Source: Sva-07 sp963717385
GTDB lineage: Bacteria > Actinomycetota > Acidimicrobiia > Acidimicrobiales > Ilumatobacteraceae
DNA: 64,000 nt
Direction of reading: 5' to 3'
NCBI GenBank assembly: GCA_963717385.1
Contig: CAVQWE010000008.1
Coordinates: forward strand, 22,640 to 86,639
Shown: positions 16,525 to 26,197 of the stretch, piece by piece
Position numbering within the stretch: the stretch's first letter is position 1
Layout: each line of letters opens with the position of its first letter
Program-made: the position numbers and the translations under genes
The notes under the pieces: model-generated
The model's input: only the letters and a program-made list of their open reading frames with translations
Database searches by the model: none
What the model was told of the DNA's origin: nothing

Positions 16525-17892
16525 TCACCGCCGCAGCGAGGTGCCGTCGCGCGTGGTCTCGACGGTCCATCCGTCGGCCTGCAACCCGTCTCGTAGCGCG
16601 TCTGCGGTGGCGAAGTCCTTCGCAGCTCTGGCGTCGTCGAGCGCTTTCGCGCGGGCGAGCGCATCGGCGTCGACGTCGGCAACCGAGCCGAGATCGAGCC
16701 CGACAGCTCCGGCGATCTCGTGAACTGCGGCAACCAATCGACCGGCGCTGTCGTCGCCGGCATCGAGCGCGGCGTTGGCTCGACGAACCGTGTCGAACAA
16801 CAGTGCGCTGGCGCGCGGCGTGTCGAGGTCGTCATCCATGGCTGAACGGAACTCGTCGAGCACAGCGGCATCGGGCTCGTCGGCATCCACACCGGCGACA
16901 CGAGCGGCGAAGGCGTCGAGCCCGGCCAGCGACTTCACTGCGGCGTCGATGCCGTCCTGGGTGATCTTCACCGGGCTGCGGTAGTGCGACTGCAGCAGCA
17001 CCATCCGGTACGCACGAGGGTCGTAGTGCTCGATGAGATCGAGCAGGTTCGACACGTTGCCGAGGCTCTTCGACATCTTCTCGCCCTCGGCGTCGACGAC
17101 GAATCCGTTGTGCATCCAGTGGTTGGCGAACCTCTTGCCGAGCGCGACCGCCTGGGCGCGTTCGTTCTCATGGTGCGGGAAGCGGAGATCTTGGCCACCG
17201 CAGTGCAAGTCGAAGCCCTCGCCGAGCAGATCCAGGCTCATCACGACGCACTCGGAGTGCCAGCCCGGACGGCCGGCGCCCCAAGGTGACGGCCACGCCG
17301 GGTCGCTCTCGGTGGCCGGGCCGGTGGCGAACTTCCACAACACGAAGTCGGCCGGGTGGCGCTTGCCGGCCGCTCCGACGACCTCGCGATCGCCGCCGCC
17401 CGATCGCATGTCGTCGACCGATTGATGTGCGAGCAGGCCGTAGTCGTCGACCGACTCGACCGACATGTACACGCCGTCGTCGGTGACATAGGCGTGGTCG
17501 CTGGCGATCAGCGCGGCGATCATGTCGACCATGTCGTCGACGTAGTCGGTGGCGTGCGGGGTGTCGGTGGGACGCTCGAAGTTGACGGCATCCATCGCCT
17601 GCCACCAGATGGCTTCGCACTTGGTGGTGATGTCCTGCCAGGGACGCTCTTCGCGCAGCGCTCGCTCGATGATCTTGTCCTCGATGTCGGTGATGTTGGA
17701 CACCAGACGCACGTCGAGACCGCTCCACTCGAGATAGCGGCGCATGATGTCGTACACGAGCGTGGCGCGGCCGTGACCGAGGTGCGGCGGGCCATACACC
17801 GTGGGCCCGCACAGGTAGATGCTGACCTTGCCCGGCTCACGAAGAGCCAGCTCGCGCACGGAGCGCGTGGCGGTGTCGTAGAGGTGCAGCAC
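16525..17892 (-). CDS. cysS: cysteinyl-tRNA synthetase
   Basis: A class I aminoacyl-tRNA synthetase charging tRNA-Cys. The HIGH motif is PPHLGHGRA at about residue 36, and KMSKS is in EGEKMSKSLGNVS at about residue 265. Zinc-binding residues lie in YLCGPTVY, GWHSECVVMS and FPHHENERAQ. The start GTG 17892 (VLHLYDTATR) is chosen because TAGACT lies 8 nt upstream and homologs begin there; an ATG at 17913 would add seven residues. About 455 residues, normal for the family. MshC (mycothiol ligase) was considered, but the long C-terminal domain with ALARAKALDDARAAKDFATA is typical of CysS. Confidence 0.92.
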   Translation of the reverse strand: MLHLYDTATRSVRELALREPGKVSIYLCGPTVYGPPHLGHGRATLVYDIMRRYLEWSGLDVRLVSNITDIEDKIIERALREERPWQDITTKCEAIWWQAMDAVNFERPTDTPHATDYVDDMVDMIAALIASDHAYVTDDGVYMSVESVDDYGLLAHQSVDDMRSGGGDREVVGAAGKRHPADFVLWKFATGPATESDPAWPSPWGAGRPGWHSECVVMSLDLLGEGFDLHCGGQDLRFPHHENERAQAVALGKRFANHWMHNGFVVDAEGEKMSKSLGNVSNLLDLIEHYDPRAYRMVLLQSHYRSPVKITQDGIDAAVKSLAGLDAFAARVAGVDADEPDAAVLDEFRSAMDDDLDTPRASALLFDTVRRANAALDAGDDSAGRLVAAVHEIAGAVGLDLGSVADVDADALARAKALDDARAAKDFATADALRDGLQADGWTVETTRDGTSLRR

Positions 17893-18064
17893 GGTGTTGG
17901 AGTCTACGAGCACCCCTCACCCGAGCCCGGCACCTTTTCCCGATCGGGTCAGCCTCCGTTCGAGTTGCAGCTCGGATGGGGCGGGCCATCCGAACCGTCA
18001 CGAGAACGTGCTGAGAGAACCTTCTGGGGAGGGGGTGGGGGCGAGTCGGTAGCCTCGGCGACCT

Positions 18065-20620
18065 ATGGCGAACATCCCCGACAAGCCGACGCTCGACGGC
18101 ATCGAAGCACGCTGGGCTGCCCAGTGGGACTCCGATGGCACGTACCGCTTCGACGCGTCGGTACCCCGAGAGGGCGTGTTCTCCATCGACACCCCGCCGC
18201 CCACGGTGAGCGGATCGCTCCACATGGGGCACGTGTTCAGCTACACCCACACCGACACGATCGCCCGCTACCAGCGCATGCGCGGCAAGGCCGTGTTCTA
18301 TCCCATGGGTTGGGACGACAACGGCCTGCCCACCGAACGTCGCGTGCAGAACTACTACGGCGTGCGTTGCGACCCCGCGCAGCCCTACACCGAGGGCTTC
18401 GAGCCGCCGTTCCGCGGCGACCCACCGAAGAACCACCACGCCATCCCGATCTCGCGCCCCAACTTCCTCGAACTCTGCGACGAACTCGTCGAGATCGACG
18501 AACAGATCTTCGAAGCCCTCCTCAAGCGCCTCGGGCTGTCCGTCGACTGGGACCACCAGTACGCCACCATCGACGAACGCTCGCGTCGCGCCAGCCAACG
18601 AGCGTTCCTGCGCAACGTGGCACGCAACGAGGCCTACAGCCAGGAAGCACCCACGCTGTGGGACATCGACTTCCGTACTGCGGTCGCCCAGGCCGAGATG
18701 GAAGACCGCGAACGTCCGGGCGCCTATCACAAGATCCCGTTCGCCCGCACCGACGGCAACGGATCGATCGAGATCGACACCACCCGTCCCGAGCTGCTCG
18801 CCGCCTGTGTCGCTCTCGTGGCGCACCCCGACGACGAGCGCTACCAGCCGCTGTTCGGCACCACGGTGACCGTGCCGCTGTACGGCCAACAGGTCGAGGT
18901 GCGCGCCCACGAACTCGCCCAGCCCGACAAGGGCACCGGCATCGCCATGATCTGCACGTTCGGCGACACCACCGATGTCACGTGGTGGCGAGAGCTGAAT
19001 CTCCCGATGCGGCCGATCATCGGACGCGACGGCCGCTTCCACGCCGACGCCCCGAACGACGTCGACCCCGACGCGTACTCGAAGGTCGCCGGGCTCACCT
19101 CGAAGCAGGCGCAGAAGGCTGTGGCCGAACAGCTCGTCGAGGCGGGCCTCCTGATCGGCGAACCGCGCACGATCCAGCATCCCGTGAAGTTCTACGAGCG
19201 CGGCGACCGCCCGCTCGAGATCGTCACCTCGCGTCAGTGGTACATCCGCAACGGCGGTCGCGACGCCGAACTCCGCAGCGCACTCGTGGCGCGCGGCGGC
19301 GAACTCACCTGGCACCCCGCGCACATGCAGCACCGCTACGACAACTGGGTCGAGGGCCTCAACGGCGACTGGTTGGTGAGCCGCCAGCGCTTCTTCGGCG
19401 TGCCGATCCCGATCTGGTACCCGCTCGACGAGCACGGCGAGCCGCGCTACGACCAACCGTTGGTCCCCGACGAATCGCTCCTCCCGATCGACCCGTCGAC
19501 CGATACGCCCGCCGGCTACACCGACGACCAGCGCAATCAGCCCGGCGGCTTCATGGGCGACCCCGACATCCTCGACACGTGGGCGACCTCGTCGCTCACC
19601 CCGCAGATCGCCGGCGGGTGGGAGGAAGACGGCGATCTCTTCGAGCACGTGTTCCCGATGGACATGCGCCCGCAGGCACACGACATCATCCGCACGTGGC
19701 TCTTTGCCACCATCACCCGCAGCCACCACGAGTTCGGCTGCGCCCCGTGGAAGCACGCCGCACTGTCGGGCTGGATCCTCGACCCCGACCGCAAGAAGAT
19801 GTCGAAGTCGAAGGGCAACGTCGTCACCCCGATGGATCTGTTCGACACCTACGGCACCGATGCGGTTCGCTACTGGGCGGGCTCCGGTCGACCAGGAGTC
19901 GACACCGCCTTCAGCGAAGACCAGATGAAGGTGGGTCGCAAGCTCGCCAACAAGCTGCTCAACGTCACCAAGTTCGTCCTCCAGTTCGGCGCACCGACGA
20001 CAGACACCTCGCTCGATGACGGCGTGACCGATCCGATCGATCGGTCGATGCTCGCCAAGCTCGATGCCGTCATCGACGACGCCACCGCCGCGTTCGAGGC
20101 ATTCGACTACGCCCGAGCGCTCGAGCGCACCGAGGCCTTCTTCTGGTGGTTCTGCGACAACTACGTCGAGCTGGTCAAGGGCCGAACCTACGACGAGCAA
20201 CGCCCCGAGGGCGCCGATTCGGCGAAGCGTGCGCTGCGCGAAGCACTCAGCGCGATCCAACGGTTGTTCGCCCCGACCCTGCCGTTCGCGGCCGAGGAGT
20301 CGTGGAGTTGGTGGAACGAGTCGAGCGTCCACCGTGCGCCGTGGCCGTCGCCGTCCGGCAACCAAACAGCACCCTTCGGTGACCCGACGCTCGCGGATGT
20401 CACCATCGAGGTGCTCACCCAGGTTCGCCGGGCAAAGACCGAGGCGAAGCGCAGCCAACGAGCGGTGGTCGAATCGCTCGTGGTCACCGCCCCGAGCGCT
20501 CTCCATGCAGCGATCGAGGCGGGGCGGGCCGACCTCATCGATGCCGGATCGATCCGCGACATCCAGCTCGTCGACGGCGATGCGGTCTCCACCGTGGTCA
20601 CCCTCGCCGAGACCGACTGA
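18065..20620 (+). CDS. valS: valyl-tRNA synthetase
   Basis: An 851-residue class I synthetase charging tRNA-Val, with an editing domain that clears Thr-tRNA. PPPTVSGSLHMGHVFSYTH carries HIGH. The editing domain follows with PFARTDGNGSIEIDTTRPEL. KMSKSKGN lies within DPDRKKMSKSKGNVVTPMDL, and the anticodon-binding region follows FDTYGTDAVRYWAGSGRPG. The length and lack of the long coiled-coil tail fit the shorter ValS type seen in many actinobacteria. TAGCCT lies 9 nt before ATG. The gene is unbroken over 2.5 kb, in contrast with the frameshifted genes nearby. Confidence 0.93.
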   Translation: MANIPDKPTLDGIEARWAAQWDSDGTYRFDASVPREGVFSIDTPPPTVSGSLHMGHVFSYTHTDTIARYQRMRGKAVFYPMGWDDNGLPTERRVQNYYGVRCDPAQPYTEGFEPPFRGDPPKNHHAIPISRPNFLELCDELVEIDEQIFEALLKRLGLSVDWDHQYATIDERSRRASQRAFLRNVARNEAYSQEAPTLWDIDFRTAVAQAEMEDRERPGAYHKIPFARTDGNGSIEIDTTRPELLAACVALVAHPDDERYQPLFGTTVTVPLYGQQVEVRAHELAQPDKGTGIAMICTFGDTTDVTWWRELNLPMRPIIGRDGRFHADAPNDVDPDAYSKVAGLTSKQAQKAVAEQLVEAGLLIGEPRTIQHPVKFYERGDRPLEIVTSRQWYIRNGGRDAELRSALVARGGELTWHPAHMQHRYDNWVEGLNGDWLVSRQRFFGVPIPIWYPLDEHGEPRYDQPLVPDESLLPIDPSTDTPAGYTDDQRNQPGGFMGDPDILDTWATSSLTPQIAGGWEEDGDLFEHVFPMDMRPQAHDIIRTWLFATITRSHHEFGCAPWKHAALSGWILDPDRKKMSKSKGNVVTPMDLFDTYGTDAVRYWAGSGRPGVDTAFSEDQMKVGRKLANKLLNVTKFVLQFGAPTTDTSLDDGVTDPIDRSMLAKLDAVIDDATAAFEAFDYARALERTEAFFWWFCDNYVELVKGRTYDEQRPEGADSAKRALREALSAIQRLFAPTLPFAAEESWSWWNESSVHRAPWPSPSGNQTAPFGDPTLADVTIEVLTQVRRAKTEAKRSQRAVVESLVVTAPSALHAAIEAGRADLIDAGSIRDIQLVDGDAVSTVVTLAETD

Positions 20621-20677
20621 CTGTCCGAACGTCGCCGCAGCAAACCGCCAGATCCTTCCGAGCGCTCGCTCGACACC

Positions 20678-20683
20678 TACACT
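20678..20683 (+). promoter_or_regulatory. -10 box of a probable leaderless gene
   Basis: TACACT ends 7 nt before ATG 20691. There is no Shine-Dalgarno sequence in the gap, so transcription may begin at the start codon. Confidence 0.5.
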
Positions 20684-20690
20684 TGCCGCC

Positions 20691-21448
20691 ATGCCAGCCA
20701 AGTGGGGTCTGCCGGCGATCGTGATCGCCCTCGTGCTGGCGGTTGCCGCGCCCGTGGTCGCAGACGGTACGACCACGCCCACAACGACGACCGCCACCAC
20801 CGTTGCGTCGGCGGGCACGACCATCACTCCCGACAACCGACCGTCGCTCCGAACACGACGGTCGCTCCGAACACGACGGACGGCGCGGACATCGACGAAC
20901 CAGTCCCGAGTTCGCCCGCCGCCGCTGCTCTCGAGAACGGTATTCGCCCGTTCATCGTGGGCCCTGCCACGGTGGCTGGCCGCAGCCCGACCCGCGGCCG
21001 ACAAGTCCAGATCACACCGCCACCGACCAGCCCGTTCGACCCACCCGCTGACGGCGGCAACGGCAGGCGCGTCGTGTACTCGAAGACGAGGCAGACCGTG
21101 TGGGTCTACGACTCGAACAACACGATCATCAAGATGCACCGGGTCTCTGGCCGCCTCAGCCCGAACGATCCGACACCGGGCACCTACCGGGTCTGGTCAC
21201 GATCGCTGCGAACGTACTCGATCAACAACCCGTCGATCACCTGGGGGTACATGGTCCGCTTCGCCAAGGGGGCCCGCGGCGGCAACATCGGGTTCCACGA
21301 AATCCCGTACCAGTACGGCAGACCCGTGCAGACGATCGATCAACTCGGCCAGGCCCTGTCGGGAGGCTGCGTTCGTCAGGCGCAGGCAGACGCCATTTGG
21401 ATGTGGAACTGGGCGGGCATCGGCACGGTCGTCATCGTCACCCCCTGA
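20691..21448 (+). CDS. exported L,D-transpeptidase (YkuD domain), one frameshift
   Basis: A secreted cell-wall enzyme that makes 3-3 peptidoglycan cross-links or attaches proteins. The signal peptide (LPAIVIALVLAVAAPVVADG) is in one frame. Near 20845, in a Thr/Pro/Asn-rich linker with repeated VAPNTT, the frame changes, and the rest reads on to 21448. The catalytic domain includes RRVVYSKTRQTVWVYDSN, GYMVRFAKGARGGNIGFHEI (His) and QALSGGCVRQAQADAIWMW with the active-site Cys in SGGCVR. About 250 residues after correction. The break sits in a short direct repeat and may be a one-base deletion. Confidence 0.8.
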
Positions 21449-21487
21449 CAGCACCGTCCGACCCGAGACCGGTAACGTCACGCGGTC

Positions 21488-22940
21488 ATGTCCGATACGT
21501 CCGAGCCCGAGTCGACGCCCGAGATGGCGTCTGATCCGACGCCCGATCGCGCCCCGCTGCCGAACGAACCGTCGAACGAGCCGGCACCGAAGGTGACCGT
21601 GCCACCACCACCCACACCACCGCGGCCAACCGAGACCCCGACCTCGGCGAAGCGGATCCCCCGCACCTGGCCCCAGCGACTCACGGTGGCTGCGGTGTTC
21701 GTGATGGCGATCGGCTCGTTCGGCGCAGCCGGAGCGTTGTATGCCGGCCAACGTGTGATCGAGGACCGCAACATCGCACCGGCGATCATCGACCCCTCGA
21801 TCATCGACCCCTCGCAGGCCGCAGCGCCGGGACCGGTGGCGACCGACGCCGAAACCGGCCAACCATCACCCGAGGCGACCGCTCCGCCCGAAACGTTCCC
21901 GCCGGCCGAGCCGGATGCCAAGAACTTCTTGATCACCGGCGCCGACAACAACTCGTGCATCGACCCCGATTCGCCCTATGCGCCGGCGTTCGGCGATCGC
22001 AGCGGCGCTCGGCGAGCGCAGCGACACGATCATGATGTGGCGGGTCAATCCGAGCACCTCACAGGTCGCTGTCTTGTCGTTCCCCCGAGACCTGTTCGTC
22101 GACATCGCCGGCTCGTCACGCAAGGGACGGATCAACGAGGCCTACCAGCGCGACACACCGCAGAAACTGATCGACACGATCTACCAGAACTTCGGGATCA
22201 ACACCGACCATTTCGTGCAGGTCGACTTCTGCGCATTCCGCACCTTGGTCAACGCGGTCGGCGGCGTCGCCGTGCCGTTCGACACTCCCGTCCGAGACCC
22301 CAACACCGGACTCGACGTCCCCGAGGCCGGCTGCTTCACCTTCGACGGCGACCATGCACTCGCCTACGCCCGATCGCGCAAGTTGCAGTTCATCAACGAG
22401 AACGGCGAATGGGAAACGGACGGCACATCCGACCTCGGTCGCATCTCGCGCCAGCAGGACTTCTTGCGCCGAACGGTGTCGCGCCTCCTCGAGAAGGGCG
22501 CCTACAACCCTGATGTCGCAGGTGGCCTGATCGAGACGCTCTCCGAGTACATCGTGGCCGACCCGGACCTCACGCCGCGGAAGATGCTGGAGTTCGCCGG
22601 CGTGCTCAGCGGAGTCGATCCCACCGAGATCACCACCTACCAGATCACCGCAGACGCCCGGACGGTTTCGGGCAACGCCGTGCTCGTGCCGTCGCTCGGC
22701 GGCGACAACATGCAGGCAATCCTGGCGGTGTTCCGAGGCGAAGCAACCCTCGGCGACGCACCCGACCAGGTGATCGAGCCAGGGGCTGACGTCACCGTCG
22801 CGCCATCGCCCACCGATCAGGCAATCGACTCGGGCCCGGACGACACCACGCCCGACTCCGCAACGACCACCACACTGCCGAGCGTGCAGGCCGACGAGAA
22901 CGACTTCGGCTTCGTGCCGGACAAGAACGTGTCCTGCTGA
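21488..22940 (+). CDS. LytR-CpsA-Psr (LCP) family cell-wall ligase, one frameshift
   Basis: A membrane-anchored phosphotransferase that attaches polymers such as arabinogalactan or teichoic acids to peptidoglycan. It has a Pro-rich cytoplasmic N-terminus, one helix (LTVAAVFVMAIGSFGAAGAL) and the LCP core. The conserved part begins NFLITGADNNSCIDPDSPYA in frame 2. Near 22004 an extra G moves it to frame 3, and the core continues with SDTIMMWRVNP, VAVLSFPRDLFVDI (pyrophosphate-binding Arg) and GDHALAYARSRK. The C-terminal linker is Thr/Pro/Asp-rich. About 483 residues when joined. It ends in a palindrome shared with the 48-kb region. Confidence 0.82.
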
Positions 22941-22971
22941 TCACGCCAGGGGTCAGACCCACGGCGCGATC
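22939..22971. repeat. 33-nt dispersed palindrome, copy 1
   Basis: Begins GATCACGCCAGGGGTCAGAC and overlaps the LCP stop codon. It is nearly identical to 47995-48027, also at a gene's 3' end. It forms an imperfect hairpin with the GGGGTC/GACCC core and could terminate transcription, though no T-run follows. Confidence 0.6.
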
Positions 22972-22981
22972 GCCACGACGC

Positions 22982-23920
22982 TCAGGCGTCGAGCACCCGC
23001 GCCAACGCCGACGCTGCATCGGACGGACCTGCGACGGTGGTGAAGCGGGCACCGACCTGCTCGGCGAGCTCGCGAGCTTCGACGGCATCGGATTCGGGTG
23101 CAACGATCACCAGTTCACCGAGTCGGCGGGCTGCTGCAGCGACATCACCGGGGGCCGTTGCCCGACAGTCCGACAGCAGCACCGTGATCTTGCGGCCGGC
23201 CCTCGATCGTGAGAGCTGGTCGGCGGCCGCCGTCAGCGCTCCGGCGACGTCGGTGGTGCCGAAGCCGCGCAGGGCGAGCACCGAATCGATGACGCCCTCG
23301 TTCGATCTTCGTCACGTCCTGGCTCTTCGCTGCAACGACGTCCTTGCCGAACGACAGCACCGAGTAGTCGTCGGGACTCCGCCACGCCACCGCCGACGCG
23401 GCGACGGCAGCGGTCGCGAGCGGCCGGCCGGTCATCGACCCACTGCGATCGACGAGCAGACAGATCGCCGTACCCGGGGTCGACCACGACCTGACCCGGA
23501 GATCGTCGGGGTCGACCGCTGCACCCTCGGCGGCCGCAATGACCAGCGCGTCGAGACTGGCGTCGACGTCGAGATCACCACCATCGGGTCGATAGCGCTG
23601 AGTGCGCAACTGCCCCACGCCCCGCGGCGATGCCGGCCCGCGCTTGGCCAGGTCGAGGAAGAGGCGCCCTGCCAGCCGGCGAGCGAGTTCACGCAGCTTC
23701 GGATCGGTTGCCCCCGTCAGGTCGGCGAGGAGTGCAAGCGTGTCGTCCGGGTCGTCGTCCAGCGCATCGGACAGCGCGTCTTCGTCGAGTTCGCCGACCT
23801 CGGGCGAGATCTCGTCGAAGTGCGGTTGTTGCTCGAGGGCCCGCCGCGAGGTGGTCTTGCGCCGGGCCTTCGAGACCTCTTCGTCGGCAGCGTCGCCCTC
23901 CTTGGCCGGCGGTGGGCTGT
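22982..23920 (-). CDS. von Willebrand factor A domain protein (CoxE/Mg-chelatase-like), one frameshift
   Basis: Partner of the MoxR ATPase upstream. The N-terminal half is helical and acidic (DEISPEVGELDEDALSDALD). The VWA domain follows with the MIDAS metal motif CLLVDRSGSMTG. Near 23300 an extra base shifts the frame, and the domain continues VIDSVLALRGFGTTDVAGAL, then ITVLLSDCRATAPGDV, to 22982. No ATG, GTG or TTG exists in frame just after the MoxR stop, so the start is unresolved. Such pairs insert metals or remodel protein complexes; the client is unknown. Confidence 0.75.
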
Positions 23921-24874
23921 TCAGTTCGCCGGCGTCGCCCCGGTCGGGGCGATCACTTTTCCCTGGTTCGTGCTGTCGTCCTGCTTGCCGAAGACCGCCG
24001 TCCAGAGCTCGCGCACGATGTCCTCGGTCGATCGGGTACTGCCCTCGCGCAGGCGGACACGGCCGGACAGCGCCACCAGCGCCGCATCGAGCGAGACGTC
24101 GCCAGCCGCCGCCGACGACCCGCGCACCGCGGCCAACGACGATGCAACGGCGCACATGTCGATCGCACCACGCACCGACGACCCCACCCGGAGGTCGCCG
24201 TGAGTTCGAGTGAGACGGACCAGATCGACGACCTTGGCAACCCAATCGGGATCGAGTTCGCCGCCACCAGCTTCACGCAACGTGATCTGGCGTTCGTCGG
24301 TTGCGGTCTGGTAGTCGACTGCCAGGCGGCACACACGGTCGTACACCGCACCGGAGATCCGAGCGGTGCCGATGGCGTCGAACGGGTTCATTGCGGCGAC
24401 GAGCCGGAAGCCAGGTGCGGCGGCGAGACGTCCGAGACGGGGCACGTGCAGTTCACCCTCGCTCATCACGGTGATGAGCACGTTCAGTGTCTCCTCGGGG
24501 ACGCGGTTGATCTCTTCGACGTACAGCAGCGAGCCGTCGCGCAACGCCGAAGCGAGCGGGCCGTCGACGAACACATCGGCGTCGTAGCCCTCGGCCATCA
24601 CGCGTGCCGGATCGAAGTGGCCGACGAGGCGAGCGGGGGTCAACTCGGCATTGCCTTCGACGAACTCGAAACCGACGCCGAGTTCGTGCGCGACCGTGCG
24701 CAGCAACGTCGATTTGCCGGTGCCCGGAGGCCCCTCGATGACCACATGGCGGTCCGCGATCAGTGCCGCCACGACCAGTTCGATCTCGCGTCGTCGCCCG
24801 ACGACGGTCGAGCCGATCGAAGCAACGAGTTCCGACGGACGCAGCGGCACAGTGTGGACGGCAGGCTCAGACAT
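23921..24874 (-). CDS. MoxR-family AAA+ ATPase
   Basis: A 317-residue AAA+ ATPase of the MoxR/RavA clade. Walker A is EGPPGTGKSTLL near residue 48, Walker B is SLLYVEEINRVPEE near 115, sensor 1 is RLVAAMNPFDAIGT, and the C-terminal lid region contains VGSSVRGAIDMC. It acts as a chaperone-like remodeller with the VWA protein encoded directly downstream. It ends GATPAN at 23921, where the VWA gene begins. Confidence 0.9.
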   Translation of the reverse strand: MSEPAVHTVPLRPSELVASIGSTVVGRRREIELVVAALIADRHVVIEGPPGTGKSTLLRTVAHELGVGFEFVEGNAELTPARLVGHFDPARVMAEGYDADVFVDGPLASALRDGSLLYVEEINRVPEETLNVLITVMSEGELHVPRLGRLAAAPGFRLVAAMNPFDAIGTARISGAVYDRVCRLAVDYQTATDERQITLREAGGGELDPDWVAKVVDLVRLTRTHGDLRVGSSVRGAIDMCAVASSLAAVRGSSAAAGDVSLDAALVALSGRVRLREGSTRSTEDIVRELWTAVFGKQDDSTNQGKVIAPTGATPAN

Positions 24875-24942
24875 GTGACCTCATCGACCGCCGAACCTAG
24901 CGACCCGTCGTCCGCTCCAACGGATCCGCCCCAACCCGACGC

Positions 24943-26097
24943 TCAGCCGTGGACGACCACGCCACGAATGTTGGTGCCATCACGCATGGCCTGGTAACCG
25001 TCGTTGATCTCGTCGAGCGAGTAGCGGTTGGTGATCAGCTCGTCGAGCTTCAGTTGGCCATCGCGATACATGGTCAACAGTTTGGGGATGTCGGCACGCG
25101 GGTTGAGCGAACCGAAGATCGTCCCCTTGATCTCCTTGTTCCACATCGCCAACTCGAACAGGTTCACCGACGACTCGGTCTGGGTCATGGGGGCCACACC
25201 GGTGACCACGATCGTTCCGCCCTTGCCGGCGAGCTGCGTGCCGAGCGCCATCAGGTCGCCGTAGAGCACACCGGGGGTCATGATCACCTTGTCGGCCATC
25301 ATCCCTTCGGTCATCTCCATGACTGCCGGCATCGCCTCTTCCATCGATGTGAACGCCTCGGTGGCCCCGAACTCCATCGCCTTCTCGCGCTTGAACTCGA
25401 TCGGGTCGACCGCCACGACACGGCGGGCACCAGCCATCGCGGCGCCCTGCACCGCGTTGATGCCGATGCCACCGATCCCGACCACCACGACGGTGTCGCC
25501 GGGAGCAACTGCCGCACGGTTGGTCGCCGAACCCCATCCGGTGGCGACCCCGCACGAAACCAGCGCAACCGCTTCGAGCGGCAGGTCGGTGTCGACCTTG
25601 ATCACCTGGGCAACCGAGACCGCCGAGTACTGCGAGAACGTGCCGAGCTTCGCGAAGAGCATCGGATCGGCACCGCCATCGACCATGTGATGACGCGACG
25701 TGCCGTCGGTGGCCATCCCCTTGAGGAAGGCGCCTGCGCCCGCGTCACACAGGTTCTGACGCCCAGTCGAGCAGTAGCGACAAGTGCCACACGACGGAAC
25801 GAACGATGCCGACACGTGGTCGCCCACGGCAACGTCGGTGACACCGGGCCCGATCTCGGCGATCACGCCGGCACCTTCATGCCCGCCGATCACCGGCCAC
25901 AAGTCGTCGATGCCCATCAGGGGCCAGGCCTCTTTCGGGGGCACCATGTCGCCAGTGACCATGTGCTCGTCGCTGTGGCAGAGGCCAGCGGCCTTCCACT
26001 CGACGATCACTTCTCCGGCTTTCGGTGCGTCGACCTCGATCTCCTCGATCCGCCATTCCTGGTCGGTTCCGTGGAGTACTGCGGCACGGCTCTTCAT
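24943..26097 (-). CDS. NDMA-type (mycofactocin-associated) Zn alcohol dehydrogenase, copy 1
   Basis: A 384-residue medium-chain dehydrogenase of the Rxyl_3153-like, NDMA-dependent class, in which NAD(H) stays bound and mycofactocin is thought to be the electron carrier. Catalytic zinc ligands are Cys in GLCHSDEHMVTGD and His in GGHEGAGVIAEIG. Structural zinc cysteines lie in CGTCRYCSTGRQNLC. The nucleotide-binding glycines are VVVGIGGIGINAVQGA. It starts at ATG 26097, after GAGAGGGG. It carries a GIDDLWP insertion before GGHEG that copy 2 lacks. The adjacent paralog has its own promoter. Confidence 0.88.
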   Translation of the reverse strand: MKSRAAVLHGTDQEWRIEEIEVDAPKAGEVIVEWKAAGLCHSDEHMVTGDMVPPKEAWPLMGIDDLWPVIGGHEGAGVIAEIGPGVTDVAVGDHVSASFVPSCGTCRYCSTGRQNLCDAGAGAFLKGMATDGTSRHHMVDGGADPMLFAKLGTFSQYSAVSVAQVIKVDTDLPLEAVALVSCGVATGWGSATNRAAVAPGDTVVVVGIGGIGINAVQGAAMAGARRVVAVDPIEFKREKAMEFGATEAFTSMEEAMPAVMEMTEGMMADKVIMTPGVLYGDLMALGTQLAGKGGTIVVTGVAPMTQTESSVNLFELAMWNKEIKGTIFGSLNPRADIPKLLTMYRDGQLKLDELITNRYSLDEINDGYQAMRDGTNIRGVVVHG

Positions 26098-26197
26098 GGT
26101 GTTCCCCTCTCACCAGTTGCTGATGGGAGAACCGTAGTGACGCACCGGCGACGGTTTGTCACCGTACGCCGAGGTGCGACGTCCGAGCTGCCAGATG

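Noticed and set aside
16525..17892. cysS read as mshC (mycothiol ligase)
   Set aside because: The length of about 455 residues and the C-terminal tRNA-binding region fit CysS; MshC is shorter.
17356..21139. Very long open frames overlapping valS on both strands (up to about 1,100 codons)
   Set aside because: They mirror the codon bias of valS and its neighbours in high-GC DNA, are Arg- or Val/Gly/Glu-biased without motifs, and contradict clear valS homology.
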